A stretch of DNA of 33,714 bases from Enterobacteriaceae bacterium UBA5654 (GCA_002421005.1 DIJC01000014.1:639834-673547); one strand, 5' to 3'. Counted from the stretch's first letter, positions 24,017 through 33,040 are shown. Numbers and translations: made by a program. Notes: a model not told the origin generated them from the sequence alone.

Positions 24017-24706
24017 ATGACCACACCATTAACCTGGCACGACGTCCTGGCGGAAGAGAAAGAGCAACCCTATTTTATCAATACGCTGAATACCGTTGCC
24101 GCAGAGCGTCAGTCGGGGGCAACTATCTATCCGCCGCAAAAAGATGTCTTCAACGCCTTTCGTTTTACGGAGCTGGGCGAGGTTAAAGTGGTAATTTTAG
24201 GACAGGATCCGTATCACGGCCCGGGTCAGGCGCACGGATTGTCGTTTTCTGTGCGTCCGGGCGTCGCTATTCCACCCTCTCTGTTGAATATGTATAAAGA
24301 ACTGGAAGCCACGGTGCCGGGCTTTGAACGTCCTGCGCACGGGTATCTGGAAAGCTGGGCGCGCCAGGGCGTGCTGCTGCTCAACACAGTGCTGACCGTA
24401 CGTGCAGGCCAGGCGCATTCACATGCCAGCCTCGGCTGGGAGACGTTTACCGATAAAGTGATCAGCCTGATTAATGAGCATCGTGAAGGCGTGGTGTTTC
24501 TGCTCTGGGGGTCACATGCGCAGAAAAAAGGGGCGATTATTGACGGTAAGCGCCACCATGTGCTGAAAGCGCCGCACCCTTCCCCACTCTCTGCCCATCG
24601 CGGCTTTTTTGGCTGTAATCATTTTGTGCTGGCAAATCAGTGGCTCGAACAGCACGGCGAAAAACCTGTCGACTGGACGCCCGTCCTGCCTGCCGAATCT
24701 GAATAA
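24017..24706 (+). CDS. ung: Uracil-DNA glycosylase
   Basis: Removes uracil from DNA, the first step in repair of deaminated cytosine. The 229 aa equal the E. coli length. The water-activating motif GQDPYH (62-67, Asp64) and the leucine-loop motif HPSPLS (His187) are intact, with LLLNTVLTV and FLLWGSHAQ between. The ATG at 24017 follows AGGAG at ideal spacing; a longer in-frame start would lie within that ribosome site. The gene is followed by a terminator shared with convergent yfiF. Confidence 0.98.
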   Translation: MTTPLTWHDVLAEEKEQPYFINTLNTVAAERQSGATIYPPQKDVFNAFRFTELGEVKVVILGQDPYHGPGQAHGLSFSVRPGVAIPPSLLNMYKELEATVPGFERPAHGYLESWARQGVLLLNTVLTVRAGQAHSHASLGWETFTDKVISLINEHREGVVFLLWGSHAQKKGAIIDGKRHHVLKAPHPSPLSAHRGFFGCNHFVLANQWLEQHGEKPVDWTPVLPAESE

Positions 24707-24710
24707 ATAA

Positions 24711-24747
24711 AAAAGTCCGGGCTGGATGGCAGCACCGGACTTTTTTT
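24711..24747. terminator. Bidirectional terminator between ung and yfiF
   Basis: GTCCGG (24715-24720) pairs with CCGGAC (24735-24740), with an inner CTG/CAG extension and small loop. It is flanked by AAAA on the left and seven T on the right, so it can end both ung and yfiF transcripts. Confidence 0.9.
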
Positions 24748-24761
24748 ATCTCACCAGCGTA

Positions 24762-25811
24762 TTAAAGCTTATTCTGACGCCACCACTCGGCGAGCATAAT
24801 CCCCGTCGCGACCGATACGTTCAGGCTTTCAACATTGCCCGTGCCGTTGATACCAATGCTCATGTCCGCAGCGGCGTGTGCAGCATCAGATAAACCGTCG
24901 CGCTCCTGCCCCAACACCAGCACCATTTTAGGCGGCAGCGTGGCGTCAAAGAGCGGCGTGCCTTTATTGCCACAGGTACTGACGATGGTATAGCCCGCTT
25001 CGCGGAAGCGATCGAGTGCATCAAACAGGCTGTCGCCGGTGATCGGCTGCACGTGTTCCGCCCCGCCTTCCGCCGTGCGAATAGCCGCGCCGGATTCCAG
25101 CACCGCCGCATCATGCACCACCACGCCTTTCACCCCGAAGTGAGCGCAGCTGCGCACCATCGCGCCGAGGTTGTGCGGGTTAGAGATATCTTCCATTGCC
25201 AGCACGCAGTCGGTTTCACCAGCCTGCGCCACCCATTGTTCAACGGAAGTCCCGCTGCGTTTTTTGATCAGGAAGCACACGCCGCCGTGATGATCGGTGC
25301 CGGACGCTTTTGCCAGCTCCTCGTCATCAACCACGTGGTAAGCCTTGCGATTGGCAGCCATCCAGCGCAGCGCTTCTTTAAAGCGCGGCGTCACGCTCTG
25401 TACAAACCAGGCGCGTACAATCGAGTCGGGGCGGCTCTGAAACAGCGCCTGACAGGCGTTTTCGCCGTATACGCGGGTTTCTTCCGCACGCTGGCGGCGC
25501 AGCACTTCCGGGTCGATAAAACTTTTACCGCTGATGCCACCGTGATCGGCTTTTACCGGCGTCTCATCATTCGGTGCGCGGGAAACCGTGCGCCACGGAG
25601 AGGCGTCGCGATCGCGGTCGCGGTCGCGGCTGCGATCCTGCTGACCCCGATCCTCGCGGGAAGGACGACGACCACCATCGGCTCGGGACGCTCCCGGACG
25701 GCCACCGCCTTTTCCGGTACGTGGATTATGTGTACGTTTATCCGAGTCGTCGTCGCTACGGACATACATCACTTTAACCTTGCCGCTTTTACTCTTAAAT
25801 TCGTCGTTCAT
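24762..25811 (-). CDS. yfiF: SpoU/TrmH-family RNA methyltransferase YfiF
   Basis: An uncharacterised putative RNA 2'-O-methyltransferase of the SPOUT class. It is 349 aa, a few residues longer than E. coli YfiF. The N-terminal ~85 residues are Arg/Asp/Gly-rich and probably disordered, including an RD dipeptide run (SRDRDRDRD near residues 61-69). A SpoU substrate-binding domain follows at about 105-180 (ETRVYGENACQALFQSRP), then the SPOUT knot at about 195-345 with ISNPHNLGAMVRSC, MVLVLGQERDGLS and NVESLNVSVATGI, the cofactor-binding motifs. The ATG at 25811 follows GAGGA. The target RNA is unknown. Confidence 0.9.
   Translation of the reverse strand: MNDEFKSKSGKVKVMYVRSDDDSDKRTHNPRTGKGGGRPGASRADGGRRPSREDRGQQDRSRDRDRDRDASPWRTVSRAPNDETPVKADHGGISGKSFIDPEVLRRQRAEETRVYGENACQALFQSRPDSIVRAWFVQSVTPRFKEALRWMAANRKAYHVVDDEELAKASGTDHHGGVCFLIKKRSGTSVEQWVAQAGETDCVLAMEDISNPHNLGAMVRSCAHFGVKGVVVHDAAVLESGAAIRTAEGGAEHVQPITGDSLFDALDRFREAGYTIVSTCGNKGTPLFDATLPPKMVLVLGQERDGLSDAAHAAADMSIGINGTGNVESLNVSVATGIMLAEWWRQNKL
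25605..25634 (-). repeat. Hexanucleotide tandem repeat inside yfiF
   Basis: Five successive 6-bp units of the form (G/A)TCGCG on the plus strand (the last diverged to GCTGCG) encode alternating Arg-Asp in the disordered N-terminus of YfiF. Unit length is a multiple of three, so changes in copy number keep the frame. Confidence 0.75.
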
Positions 25812-26018
25812 GCTTTCCTCCACCAGCGCTGCGCGAAGCGCGCAGATTACCTGATGTGCCCCCGCTTAGCTATGATTTCGTTTAAAAGCCTGCGTCTATT
25901 GTACTCATTGAATAAATCACATTGTTGTTTAAAACAGACTCAACAATAATATGTAACATTAAAGAAACATTCCGGCGTTTTTTGCCTTTCTGTCACCCTC
26001 CTTACCCTGAGGTTAGTT

Positions 26019-26438
26019 ATGAATACCGTTTGTGCCAGTTGCCAGGCGCTTAACCGCATTCCAGACGATCGTATGAATGATGTGGCGAAGTGTGGACGCT
26101 GTGGCCACGATCTCTTCGACGGCGATGTGATCAATGCGACCGGTGAGACGCTGGATAAACTGCTGAAGGACGATCTGCCAGTAGTGGTGGATTTCTGGGC
26201 TCCATGGTGCGGCCCGTGCCGTAATTTTGCTCCGGTGTTTGAAGACGTTGCCGAAGAGCGCAGTGGCAAAGTCCGTTTTGTGAAGGTAAATACCGAAGCT
26301 GAACGCGAGCTGAGCGCCCGGTTTCGCATCCGCAGTATTCCAACCATTATGATTTTCAAAAAGGGCGAAGTCGTCGACATGCTGAATGGCGCGGTGCCGA
26401 AAGCGCCTTTCGAGAGTTGGCTGAACGAATCCCTGTGA
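26019..26438 (+). CDS. trxC: Thioredoxin 2
   Basis: Cytosolic disulfide reductase that is induced by oxidative stress in E. coli through OxyR. The 139 aa equal the E. coli length. The N-terminal zinc finger has CASC (Cys5, Cys8) and CGRC (Cys25, Cys28); the thioredoxin fold carries WCGPC (63-67) and the cis-proline segment SIPTIM. ATG at 26019 follows TGAGG. The upstream gap, shared with divergent yfiF, contains an ATTGTTG/CAACAAT inverted repeat (25921-25947). I could not confirm an OxyR site. Confidence 0.97.
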   Translation: MNTVCASCQALNRIPDDRMNDVAKCGRCGHDLFDGDVINATGETLDKLLKDDLPVVVDFWAPWCGPCRNFAPVFEDVAEERSGKVRFVKVNTEAERELSARFRIRSIPTIMIFKKGEVVDMLNGAVPKAPFESWLNESL

Positions 26439-26444
26439 TCCGCA

Positions 26445-26465
26445 CGGGGCACATCTTGTGCCCCG
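26445..26465 (+). other. Strong hairpin after trxC
   Basis: Perfect 9-bp arms CGGGGCACA and TGTGCCCCG with a TCT loop start 7 nt after the trxC stop. There is no T-run directly behind (a run of six T appears only 25 nt later). It is likely a transcript-end stabiliser or weak terminator before tapT. Confidence 0.55.
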
Positions 26466-26507
26466 AATTAAGCTCTGCGACAATGGCGTTTTTTCTGCGC
26501 CCCCATC

Positions 26508-27206
26508 ATGACTGTTAACGCTGTACTTCGTCTTCGCGCCGAGCGCCTTGCTCGCGCCACACGTCCTTTTCTTGCCAGAGGCAATCGCTTTCGTCGCTGC
26601 CAGAGTTGTCTTTTACCCCTCAAAAACTGTCTGTGTGCAACCATTACTCCGGCACAAGCAAAAAGTCAGTTTTGCCTGGTAATGTTCGACACCGAGCCGA
26701 TGAAGCCCAGTAATACGGGGCGTCTGATAGCCGATATTCTGCCGGAAACGACCGCGTTTCAGTGGTCCCGCACCGAGCCGCCGCAGGCGCTGCTGGATCT
26801 GGTGGCTAACCCGGATTTTCAGCCGGTGGTTGTTTTTCCGGCTTCTGCCGCAGATAGCGAAAGAGAGGTGCTTTCTGCGCCGCGCCCCGGCAAACCACCG
26901 CTGTTTATCATGCTGGACGGCACCTGGAGCGAGGCGCGTAAAATGTTTCGCAAAAGCCCGTGGCTGGATGCGCTGCCGATCATTTCCGTCGATCTATCCC
27001 GAATTTCTGCTTATCGCCTGCGCGAACCACACGGTGACGGGCAATACTGCACCGCTGAAGTGGCGATTGCCCTGCTGGATCTGGCGGGTGATACCGACGC
27101 GGCGATAGCACTGGGCGCTCACTTTACCCGTTTTCGCGAGCGCTATCTGGCAGGAAAATCTGCACATCAGGGCAACATCACAGCAGCATTGCCGGAAAGC
27201 GTTTAA
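26508..27206 (+). CDS. tapT: tRNA-uridine aminocarboxypropyltransferase (DTW domain)
   Basis: Forms acp3U at position 47 of tRNA using the aminocarboxypropyl group of SAM (formerly YfiP). The 232 aa equal the E. coli length. A Cys cluster CQSCLLPLKNCLC near residues 31-43, then FDTEPMKPSNTGRL, and the family signature LDGTWSEARKMF, containing the D-x-T-W motif, identify it. ATG at 26508 has no visible Shine-Dalgarno sequence but fits the family N-terminus. It lies 35 nt upstream of patZ, so the two are probably co-transcribed. Confidence 0.95.
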   Translation: MTVNAVLRLRAERLARATRPFLARGNRFRRCQSCLLPLKNCLCATITPAQAKSQFCLVMFDTEPMKPSNTGRLIADILPETTAFQWSRTEPPQALLDLVANPDFQPVVVFPASAADSEREVLSAPRPGKPPLFIMLDGTWSEARKMFRKSPWLDALPIISVDLSRISAYRLREPHGDGQYCTAEVAIALLDLAGDTDAAIALGAHFTRFRERYLAGKSAHQGNITAALPESV

Positions 27207-27241
27207 AATCATTCGGTCACTTCTGTATAAGGAAGACCGGT

Positions 27242-29902
27242 ATGAGTCAGCGAGGACTGGAAGCGCTACTGCGACCAAAGTCGATAGCGGTAATTGGCGC
27301 GTCAATGAAACCACAGCGGGCCGGTTATCTGATGATGCGCAATCTGCTGGCGGGCGGCTTTAGTGGGCCAGTGCTGCCGGTGACGCCAGCCTGGAAAGCG
27401 GTGCTGGGCGTGCTGGCCTGGCCGGATGTCGCCAGCCTGCCATTCACGCCTGACCTGGCGGTGCTTTGTACCCACGCGCGGCGTAATCTCGCGCTGCTGG
27501 AAGCACTGGGAGAAAAAGGCTGTAAAACCTGCATTATTCTTTCCTCGCCTCCCGAACAATTTGCGGAACTTCTGGCCTGCGCCCGGCGCTGGCAGATACG
27601 TCTGCTCGGCCCGAATAGTCTGGGTCTGCTGGCTCCCTGGCAGGGGCTGAACGCCAGTTTCTCTCCGGTGCCTGGTACGCGTGGCAAGCTGGCGTTTATC
27701 TCCCAGTCGGCGGCGGTGTCTAATACGATCCTTGACTGGGCGCAGCAGCGGGAAATGGGCTTTTCCTATTTTATCGCGCTGGGCAATAGCCTGGATATTG
27801 ACGTCGATGAACTGCTGGATTTTCTCGCTCGTGACAGTAAAACCAGCGCTATCCTGCTGTATCTTGAGCATTTAAGCGATGCCCGGCGCTTTGTTTCCGC
27901 CGCCCGTAGCGCCTCGCGCAATAAGCCCATTCTGGTGATTAAGAGCGGTCGCAGCCCGGAAGCGCAGCGCCTGCTGCACGTGAATTCCGGGATGGACCTG
28001 GCCTGGGATGCTGCCATTCAACGTGCGGGCCTGCTGCGCGTCCAGGATACCCACGAGCTTTTTTCCGCCGTCGAAACGTTAAGCCATATGCGTCCGCTGC
28101 GCGGTGAGCGGCTGATGATTATCAGCAACGGTGCCGCGCCCGCCGCGCTGGCGCTGGATATGCTGTGGCTGCGCAACGGTAAACTTGCCTCGCTTAGCGA
28201 GGAAACGCGCGAGCAGCTGCGTCAGGCCTTGCCGGAGCGCGTCGAGGCTGCAAATCCGCTCGACTTACGCGACGACGCCAGCAGTGAACATTACGTCAAC
28301 GCGCTGAATATTTTACTCGCCAGCCAGGATTTTGACGCCCTGATGGTGATCCACGCCCCCAGCGCTGCCGCTCCCGGCACCGAAAGCGCGCTGGCGCTGA
28401 TCGAAGCGCTGAAGCGCCATCCGCGCGGAAAATACGTTACCGTGTTGACCAACTGGTGCGGCGAGTTTTCCTCGCAGGAAGCCCGGCGTTTATTTAGCGA
28501 GGCCGGGCTTCCCACCTACCGCACGCCCGAAGGTACTATCACCGCTTTTATGCATATGGTGGAATATCGGCGCAATCAGAAGCAGCTCCGCGAAACCCCT
28601 GCCCTGCCGGGCAATCTGGCCGCAAATACCGCCGAAGCCCACAGCCTGCTCCAGCAGGCGCTTAATGACGGCGCGACGTCGCTGGATACCCATGAAGTTC
28701 AGCCTATTTTGCAGGCCTATGGTCTGCATACTTTGCCGACCTGGATCGCCAGCGACAGCGCCGAGGCGGTGCATATTGCTGAACAGATCGGTTACCCGGT
28801 GGCGCTAAAGCTGCGCTCGCCGGATATCCCGCATAAATCAGAAGTTCAGGGCGTGATGCTGTACCTGCGCACCGCAACCGAAGTGCAGCTGGCGGCAGAT
28901 GCAATCCTTGACCGGGTTAAAATGGCATGGCCCGGTGCGCGTATTCACGGTCTGCTGGTACAAAGTATGGCTAACCGCGCCGGAGCACAGGAGCTGCGCG
29001 TTGTCGTCGAGCACGATCCGGTATTCGGCCCGCTGATTATGCTGGGTGAAGGCAACGTGGAATGGCGCGCGGACGATCAGGCAGCGGTGGCGCTTCCGCC
29101 GCTAAATATGAATCTGGCGCGCTATCTGGTGATTCAGGCGATTAAAAGTAAAAAAATCCGCGGGCGGAGCGCGCTGCGGCCGCTGGATGTACCGGGCCTC
29201 AGCCAGTTACTGGTGCGCGTGTCGAACCTGATTGTCGATTGCCCGGAGATCCAGCGGCTGGATATTCATCCGCTGCTGGCCTCGGCGGATGAATTCACCG
29301 CGCTGGACGTTACGCTTGAGATCGCCCCGTTTGAGGGGGACAGAGAAAGCCGCCTGGCCGTGCGCTCGTATCCGCAGCAGTTGGAAGAATGGGTCGATCT
29401 CAAGAATGGCGAACGCTGTCTGTTTCGGCCGATCCTGCCGGAAGATGAGCCTGCACTACAACAATTTATTGCGAAGGTGACGAAAGAAGATCTCTATTAT
29501 CGCTACTTCAGTGAGATCAATGAATTCACCCATGAAGATTTAGCGAATATGACGCAGATAGACTACGATCGGGAAATGGCATTTGTGGCGATTCGACAAA
29601 CTAAAGATGGCGATGAGATCCTTGGCGTCACCAGGGCCATTTCCGACCCGGATAATATTGACGCAGAATTTGCGGTGCTGGTGCGCTCGGATCTAAAAGG
29701 GCTGGGACTGGGCCGACGGCTGCTGGAAAAACTCATTCAGTATACCCGCGATCACGGGCTGGAACGGCTTAACGGCATCACGATGCCGAACAATCGGGGC
29801 ATGATTGCGCTGGCGCGCAAACTGGGGTTCAATGTCGATATTCAACTGGAAGACGGGATCGTTGGCCTGACGCTTTTACTGGCGCGCGCCGGGGACGGAT
29901 AA
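27242..29902 (+). CDS. patZ: Peptidyl-lysine N-acetyltransferase PatZ (Pka/YfiQ)
   Basis: Acetylates lysines of metabolic enzymes such as acetyl-CoA synthetase with acetyl-CoA. The 886 aa equal the E. coli length. The order is an NDP-forming acyl-CoA synthetase-like region: CoA-binding Rossmann part (about 1-130; SIAVIGASMKPQRAGY), a ligase-CoA-like part (about 150-450), an ATP-grasp-like part (about 480-690; GYPVALKLRSPDIPHKS) lacking an apparent functional catalytic need. A C-terminal GNAT domain (about 730-880) carries SDLKGLGLGRRLLEKLI for acetyl-CoA. ATG follows AAGGAAG. The gap to pssA is 113 nt. Confidence 0.96.
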   Translation: MSQRGLEALLRPKSIAVIGASMKPQRAGYLMMRNLLAGGFSGPVLPVTPAWKAVLGVLAWPDVASLPFTPDLAVLCTHARRNLALLEALGEKGCKTCIILSSPPEQFAELLACARRWQIRLLGPNSLGLLAPWQGLNASFSPVPGTRGKLAFISQSAAVSNTILDWAQQREMGFSYFIALGNSLDIDVDELLDFLARDSKTSAILLYLEHLSDARRFVSAARSASRNKPILVIKSGRSPEAQRLLHVNSGMDLAWDAAIQRAGLLRVQDTHELFSAVETLSHMRPLRGERLMIISNGAAPAALALDMLWLRNGKLASLSEETREQLRQALPERVEAANPLDLRDDASSEHYVNALNILLASQDFDALMVIHAPSAAAPGTESALALIEALKRHPRGKYVTVLTNWCGEFSSQEARRLFSEAGLPTYRTPEGTITAFMHMVEYRRNQKQLRETPALPGNLAANTAEAHSLLQQALNDGATSLDTHEVQPILQAYGLHTLPTWIASDSAEAVHIAEQIGYPVALKLRSPDIPHKSEVQGVMLYLRTATEVQLAADAILDRVKMAWPGARIHGLLVQSMANRAGAQELRVVVEHDPVFGPLIMLGEGNVEWRADDQAAVALPPLNMNLARYLVIQAIKSKKIRGRSALRPLDVPGLSQLLVRVSNLIVDCPEIQRLDIHPLLASADEFTALDVTLEIAPFEGDRESRLAVRSYPQQLEEWVDLKNGERCLFRPILPEDEPALQQFIAKVTKEDLYYRYFSEINEFTHEDLANMTQIDYDREMAFVAIRQTKDGDEILGVTRAISDPDNIDAEFAVLVRSDLKGLGLGRRLLEKLIQYTRDHGLERLNGITMPNNRGMIALARKLGFNVDIQLEDGIVGLTLLLARAGDG

Positions 29903-30015
29903 GTAAGCTGCTGGAAATGTTGATCACTTTGGCAGGCAACGGTGATATGATTGCTCGCTTAAGTCGTCTGCCTGGTACAGAGGACCCTTCAATAAACAGA
30001 GAAGACCGCACTGTG

Positions 30016-31371
30016 ATGTTGTCAAAATTTAAGCGTAATAAACATCAACAACACCTTGCCCAACTACCCAAGCTTTCTCAGTCAGTTGATGATGTTAAGT
30101 TCTTTTATAGCCCCGCTGATTTTCGGGAAGCGCTGCTGGCTAAAATCGCCAGCGCCACGCGCCGGATTTGCGTTGTCGCACTCTATCTGGAGCAGGACGA
30201 TGGCGGCAAGGGCATTCTTTCAGCGCTGTATGAAGCGAAACGTCAGCGGCCGGAACTGGACGTGCGCGTGCTCGTTGACTGGCACCGCGCGCAGCGGGGC
30301 CGTATCGGTGCCGCCGCTGCAAATACCAATGCCGACTGGTACTGCCGCACCGCCCAGGAAAATCCTGGTGTTGATGTGCCGGTATATGGCGTTCCGGTAA
30401 ATACCCGGGAAGCGCTGGGCGTTCTGCATTTCAAAGGTTTTATCGTTGATGACGCTGTTTTATACAGCGGTGCCAGCCTGAACGACGTTTATCTGCATCA
30501 GCATGATAAATACCGCTACGATCGCTACCAGTGCATTCGCAATAGCCGGATGGCAGACATTATGTTCGACTGGGTCGATCAAAACCTGATTCAGGGTCGC
30601 GGCGTGAATCGTCTTGATAGTGACGCCCGTCCCAAAAGCCCGGAAATCAAAAATGATGTCCGCCTGTATCGTCAGGAATTGCGCGATACCAGCTACCATT
30701 TCCAGGGCGATGCTGATAACGAGCAGCTGTCGGTGACTCCGCTGGTCGGGCTGGGAAAATCGAGCCTGCTGAACAAAACCATTTTCCATCTGATGCCCTG
30801 CGCCGAGAAAAAGCTGACGATCTGCACGCCGTACTTTAACCTCCCTGCGGTCCTGGTGCGTAATATCATCCATTTGTTGCGTGAAGGTAAACAAGTGGAA
30901 ATTATTGTCGGCGATAAAACGGCCAACGATTTTTATATCCCTGAAGATCAGCCGTTTAAAATCATCGGCGCGCTGCCTTATCTGTACGAAATCAACCTGC
31001 GCCGCTTCCTGAGCCGTCTGCAATATTATGTGAATACCGATCAGCTGATCGTCCGGCTGTGGAAAGATGATGACAATACTTATCATCTGAAAGGCATGTG
31101 GGTGGATGACGAGTGGATGCTGCTGACGGGGAATAACCTTAACCCGCGCGCGTGGCGGCTGGATTTGGAAAATGCGATCCTCATCCACGATCCGCATCAG
31201 GAACTCAGCACCCAGCGGGATCGGGAACTGGAACTGATCCGCACCCATACGACCGTGGTTAAACATTACAGCGATCTGCAAAGTATCGCGGATTACCCGG
31301 TTAAAGTGCGTAAGCTGATCCGTCGTCTGCGCCGGATCCGTATTGACAGGCTTATCAGCCGCATTCTGTAA
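30016..31371 (+). CDS. pssA: CDP-diacylglycerol-serine O-phosphatidyltransferase
   Basis: Makes phosphatidylserine from CDP-diacylglycerol and serine, the first committed step to phosphatidylethanolamine. It is a peripheral membrane enzyme of the phospholipase D superfamily. The 451 aa equal the E. coli length. The two HxK motifs are HFKGFIVDD (His138, Lys140, Asp145) and HLKGMWVDD in the second half, and the C-terminus is strongly basic (VRKLIRRLRRIRIDRL), suiting it for acidic lipid binding. The ATG at 30016 (MLSKFKRNKH) is taken by family alignment; an in-frame ORF extends 33 codons upstream. A TTGATC/TGATAT pair around 29920-29948 may be its promoter. Confidence 0.97.
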   Translation: MLSKFKRNKHQQHLAQLPKLSQSVDDVKFFYSPADFREALLAKIASATRRICVVALYLEQDDGGKGILSALYEAKRQRPELDVRVLVDWHRAQRGRIGAAAANTNADWYCRTAQENPGVDVPVYGVPVNTREALGVLHFKGFIVDDAVLYSGASLNDVYLHQHDKYRYDRYQCIRNSRMADIMFDWVDQNLIQGRGVNRLDSDARPKSPEIKNDVRLYRQELRDTSYHFQGDADNEQLSVTPLVGLGKSSLLNKTIFHLMPCAEKKLTICTPYFNLPAVLVRNIIHLLREGKQVEIIVGDKTANDFYIPEDQPFKIIGALPYLYEINLRRFLSRLQYYVNTDQLIVRLWKDDDNTYHLKGMWVDDEWMLLTGNNLNPRAWRLDLENAILIHDPHQELSTQRDRELELIRTHTTVVKHYSDLQSIADYPVKVRKLIRRLRRIRIDRLISRIL

Positions 31372-31375
31372 TCTT

Positions 31376-31404
31376 AAAGCCCCGCGTTGCCGGGGCTTTT
31401 TTTA
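31376..31404 (+). terminator. pssA terminator
   Basis: AAAGCCCCG (31376-31384) pairs with CGGGGCTTT (31391-31399) around a 6-nt loop and runs into seven T, starting 4 nt after the pssA stop. yfiM begins only 11 nt after the T-run, so yfiM depends on read-through or a promoter inside pssA. Confidence 0.92.
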
Positions 31405-31415
31405 TAAGGCCCACC

Positions 31416-31742
31416 ATGCGCTATCTCCTGCTGTGCTGTATTTTACCTCTCACTGGCTGCTGTAGTCATATGGCGAACGATGGCTGGAGCGGGCAGGATA
31501 AGGCCCAGCATTTTATCGCCTCCGCTCTGCTTTCGGCTGCAGGAAACGAAGTGGCTCAACATCAGGGCATCAGCCGCGATCGCAGCGCGGCTATCGGGGT
31601 CATGCTTTCTTTAAGCCTGGGAGCTTCAAAAGAGCTGTGGGACAGCCGCTCCGAAGGAAGCGGCTGGAGCTGGAAGGACTTTGCGTGGGACGTCGCTGGT
31701 GCCACCACCGGTTACAGCGTGTGGCAACTGGCGCAGCACTAG
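31416..31742 (+). CDS. yfiM: YfiM family lipoprotein
   Basis: Small predicted lipoprotein of unknown function; 108 aa. The signal segment MRYLLLCCILPLTGC ends in a lipobox LTGC with Cys15. Residues +2 and +3 after it are not Asp, so outer-membrane sorting is expected. The mature part is conserved in the YfiM/DUF2279 family: QDKAQHFIASALLSAAGNE, LGASKELWDSR and SWKDFAWDVAGATTGY. ATG follows TAAGG. Its stop shares CTAG with the kgtP stop. Confidence 0.88.
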   Translation: MRYLLLCCILPLTGCCSHMANDGWSGQDKAQHFIASALLSAAGNEVAQHQGISRDRSAAIGVMLSLSLGASKELWDSRSEGSGWSWKDFAWDVAGATTGYSVWQLAQH

Positions 31743-33040
31743 AGGCGCAGACCTTTTCCTTTTTTGTGTAGCATCAACGAAACCACAAAAGCGACGGCTC
31801 CCAGCGCCGTTACGTACCAGAAGAACGCGGTCTCAGCCCCAACAGATTTCAGCGATAGCGCGACGTATTCCGCCGATCCGCCAAACAGAGCGTTGGCGAC
31901 AGCATAGGACAGCCCTACCCCCAGCGCACGCACCTGTGCCGGAAACATTTCGGCCTTCAGAATGCCGCTGATAGAGGTGTAAAAGCTGACGATAATTAAC
32001 GCGCACATCACCAGTGCAAAGGCAGCATAGGGCGACGTGACATTTTGCAGCGCGGTGAGTATCGGCACGGTCAGAAGAGTGGTCAAGCCGCCGAAACAGA
32101 GCATTGACGCCCGACGGCCAATTTTATCGGAAAGCGCACCGATGAGCGGCTGAAGCAGCATAAACACGAATAATGCGGCGGTCATAATGGCGCTGGATGT
32201 ATTCGCATTCATACCTGCCGTATTGACCAGGTATTTCTGCATATAGGTTGTAAAGGTATAGAATGCCAGCGAGCCACCCGCCGTAAAGCCCAGCACCATG
32301 ATAAAGGCTCTGCGGTTGCGCCATAATCCTTTAAAAGAGCCGGCCTCTTTCAACGCCCGAACCTCCTGTTTCGAGGTTTCATCAAGCTGACGTCGCAACC
32401 AGAGCGCGACTACGGCCAGCACTGCACCGAGGGCAAATGGAATTCGCCAGCCCCAGGCGCGGAGTTCTGCGTCATCCAGCACCTGCTGCAAAATCACCAC
32501 AACCAGCAGCGCCAGCAACTGCCCGCCGATGAGCGTGACATACTGAAAAGAGGCAAAGAACCCCTTACGTCCTTCAAGGGCGACCTCACTCATATAAGTC
32601 GCGCTGGTGCCATATTCTCCGCCAACCGACAGTCCCTGAAAAAGCCTGGCGATCAACAGCAGCGCGGGTGCCCAGGTGCCGATGGTATCGTAGCCCGGCA
32701 GACAGGCAATCACCAGTGAGCCAAAACACATCATACAGACGGAAATCAGCATCGATTTTTTGCGCCCGCGACGGTCAGCGATACGCCCGAATAACCAGCC
32801 GCCGATGGGACGCATCAAGAACCCGGCTGCAAATATGCCCGCCGTTTGTAGCAGCTGGGTCGTGGTATTGCCGGAAGGAAAGAAAATATGGGCAAAATAG
32901 AGCGAGCAGAAGGAGTAGACGTAGAAATCAAACCATTCGACCAGATTACCGGACGATGCGCCAACAATTGCCCATACGCGGCGGCGTACTTCCGGGGCAT
33001 CAGCGGCATTTTTTACGGGACGAGGGGTGGCTTCAGGCAT
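31739..33040 (-). CDS. kgtP: Alpha-ketoglutarate permease
   Basis: Inner-membrane proton symporter that takes up 2-oxoglutarate; major facilitator superfamily, metabolite:H+ symporter group. The 433 aa (E. coli 432) have about 12 hydrophobic segments. Signature segments are GNLVEWFDFYVYSF in helix 1, GRIADRRGRKK (the MFS loop motif) and GLSVGGEYGTSATYMSE. ATG at 33040 follows GGAGG. The N-terminal 20 or so residues differ from E. coli. The gene overlaps convergent yfiM by 4 nt and lies 105 bp downstream of the DUF4385-type gene on the same strand. Confidence 0.97.
   Translation of the reverse strand: MPEATPRPVKNAADAPEVRRRVWAIVGASSGNLVEWFDFYVYSFCSLYFAHIFFPSGNTTTQLLQTAGIFAAGFLMRPIGGWLFGRIADRRGRKKSMLISVCMMCFGSLVIACLPGYDTIGTWAPALLLIARLFQGLSVGGEYGTSATYMSEVALEGRKGFFASFQYVTLIGGQLLALLVVVILQQVLDDAELRAWGWRIPFALGAVLAVVALWLRRQLDETSKQEVRALKEAGSFKGLWRNRRAFIMVLGFTAGGSLAFYTFTTYMQKYLVNTAGMNANTSSAIMTAALFVFMLLQPLIGALSDKIGRRASMLCFGGLTTLLTVPILTALQNVTSPYAAFALVMCALIIVSFYTSISGILKAEMFPAQVRALGVGLSYAVANALFGGSAEYVALSLKSVGAETAFFWYVTALGAVAFVVSLMLHKKGKGLRL

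Noticed and set aside
25053..25949. 298-codon plus-strand open frame opposite yfiF
   Set aside because: It runs across the yfiF start and promoter, shows no domain, and yfiF on the other strand is a clear conserved protein.
25861..25950. OxyR site upstream of trxC
   Set aside because: Several ATAG/CTAT fragments are present, but I could not place four of them with the required spacing, so no site is claimed.
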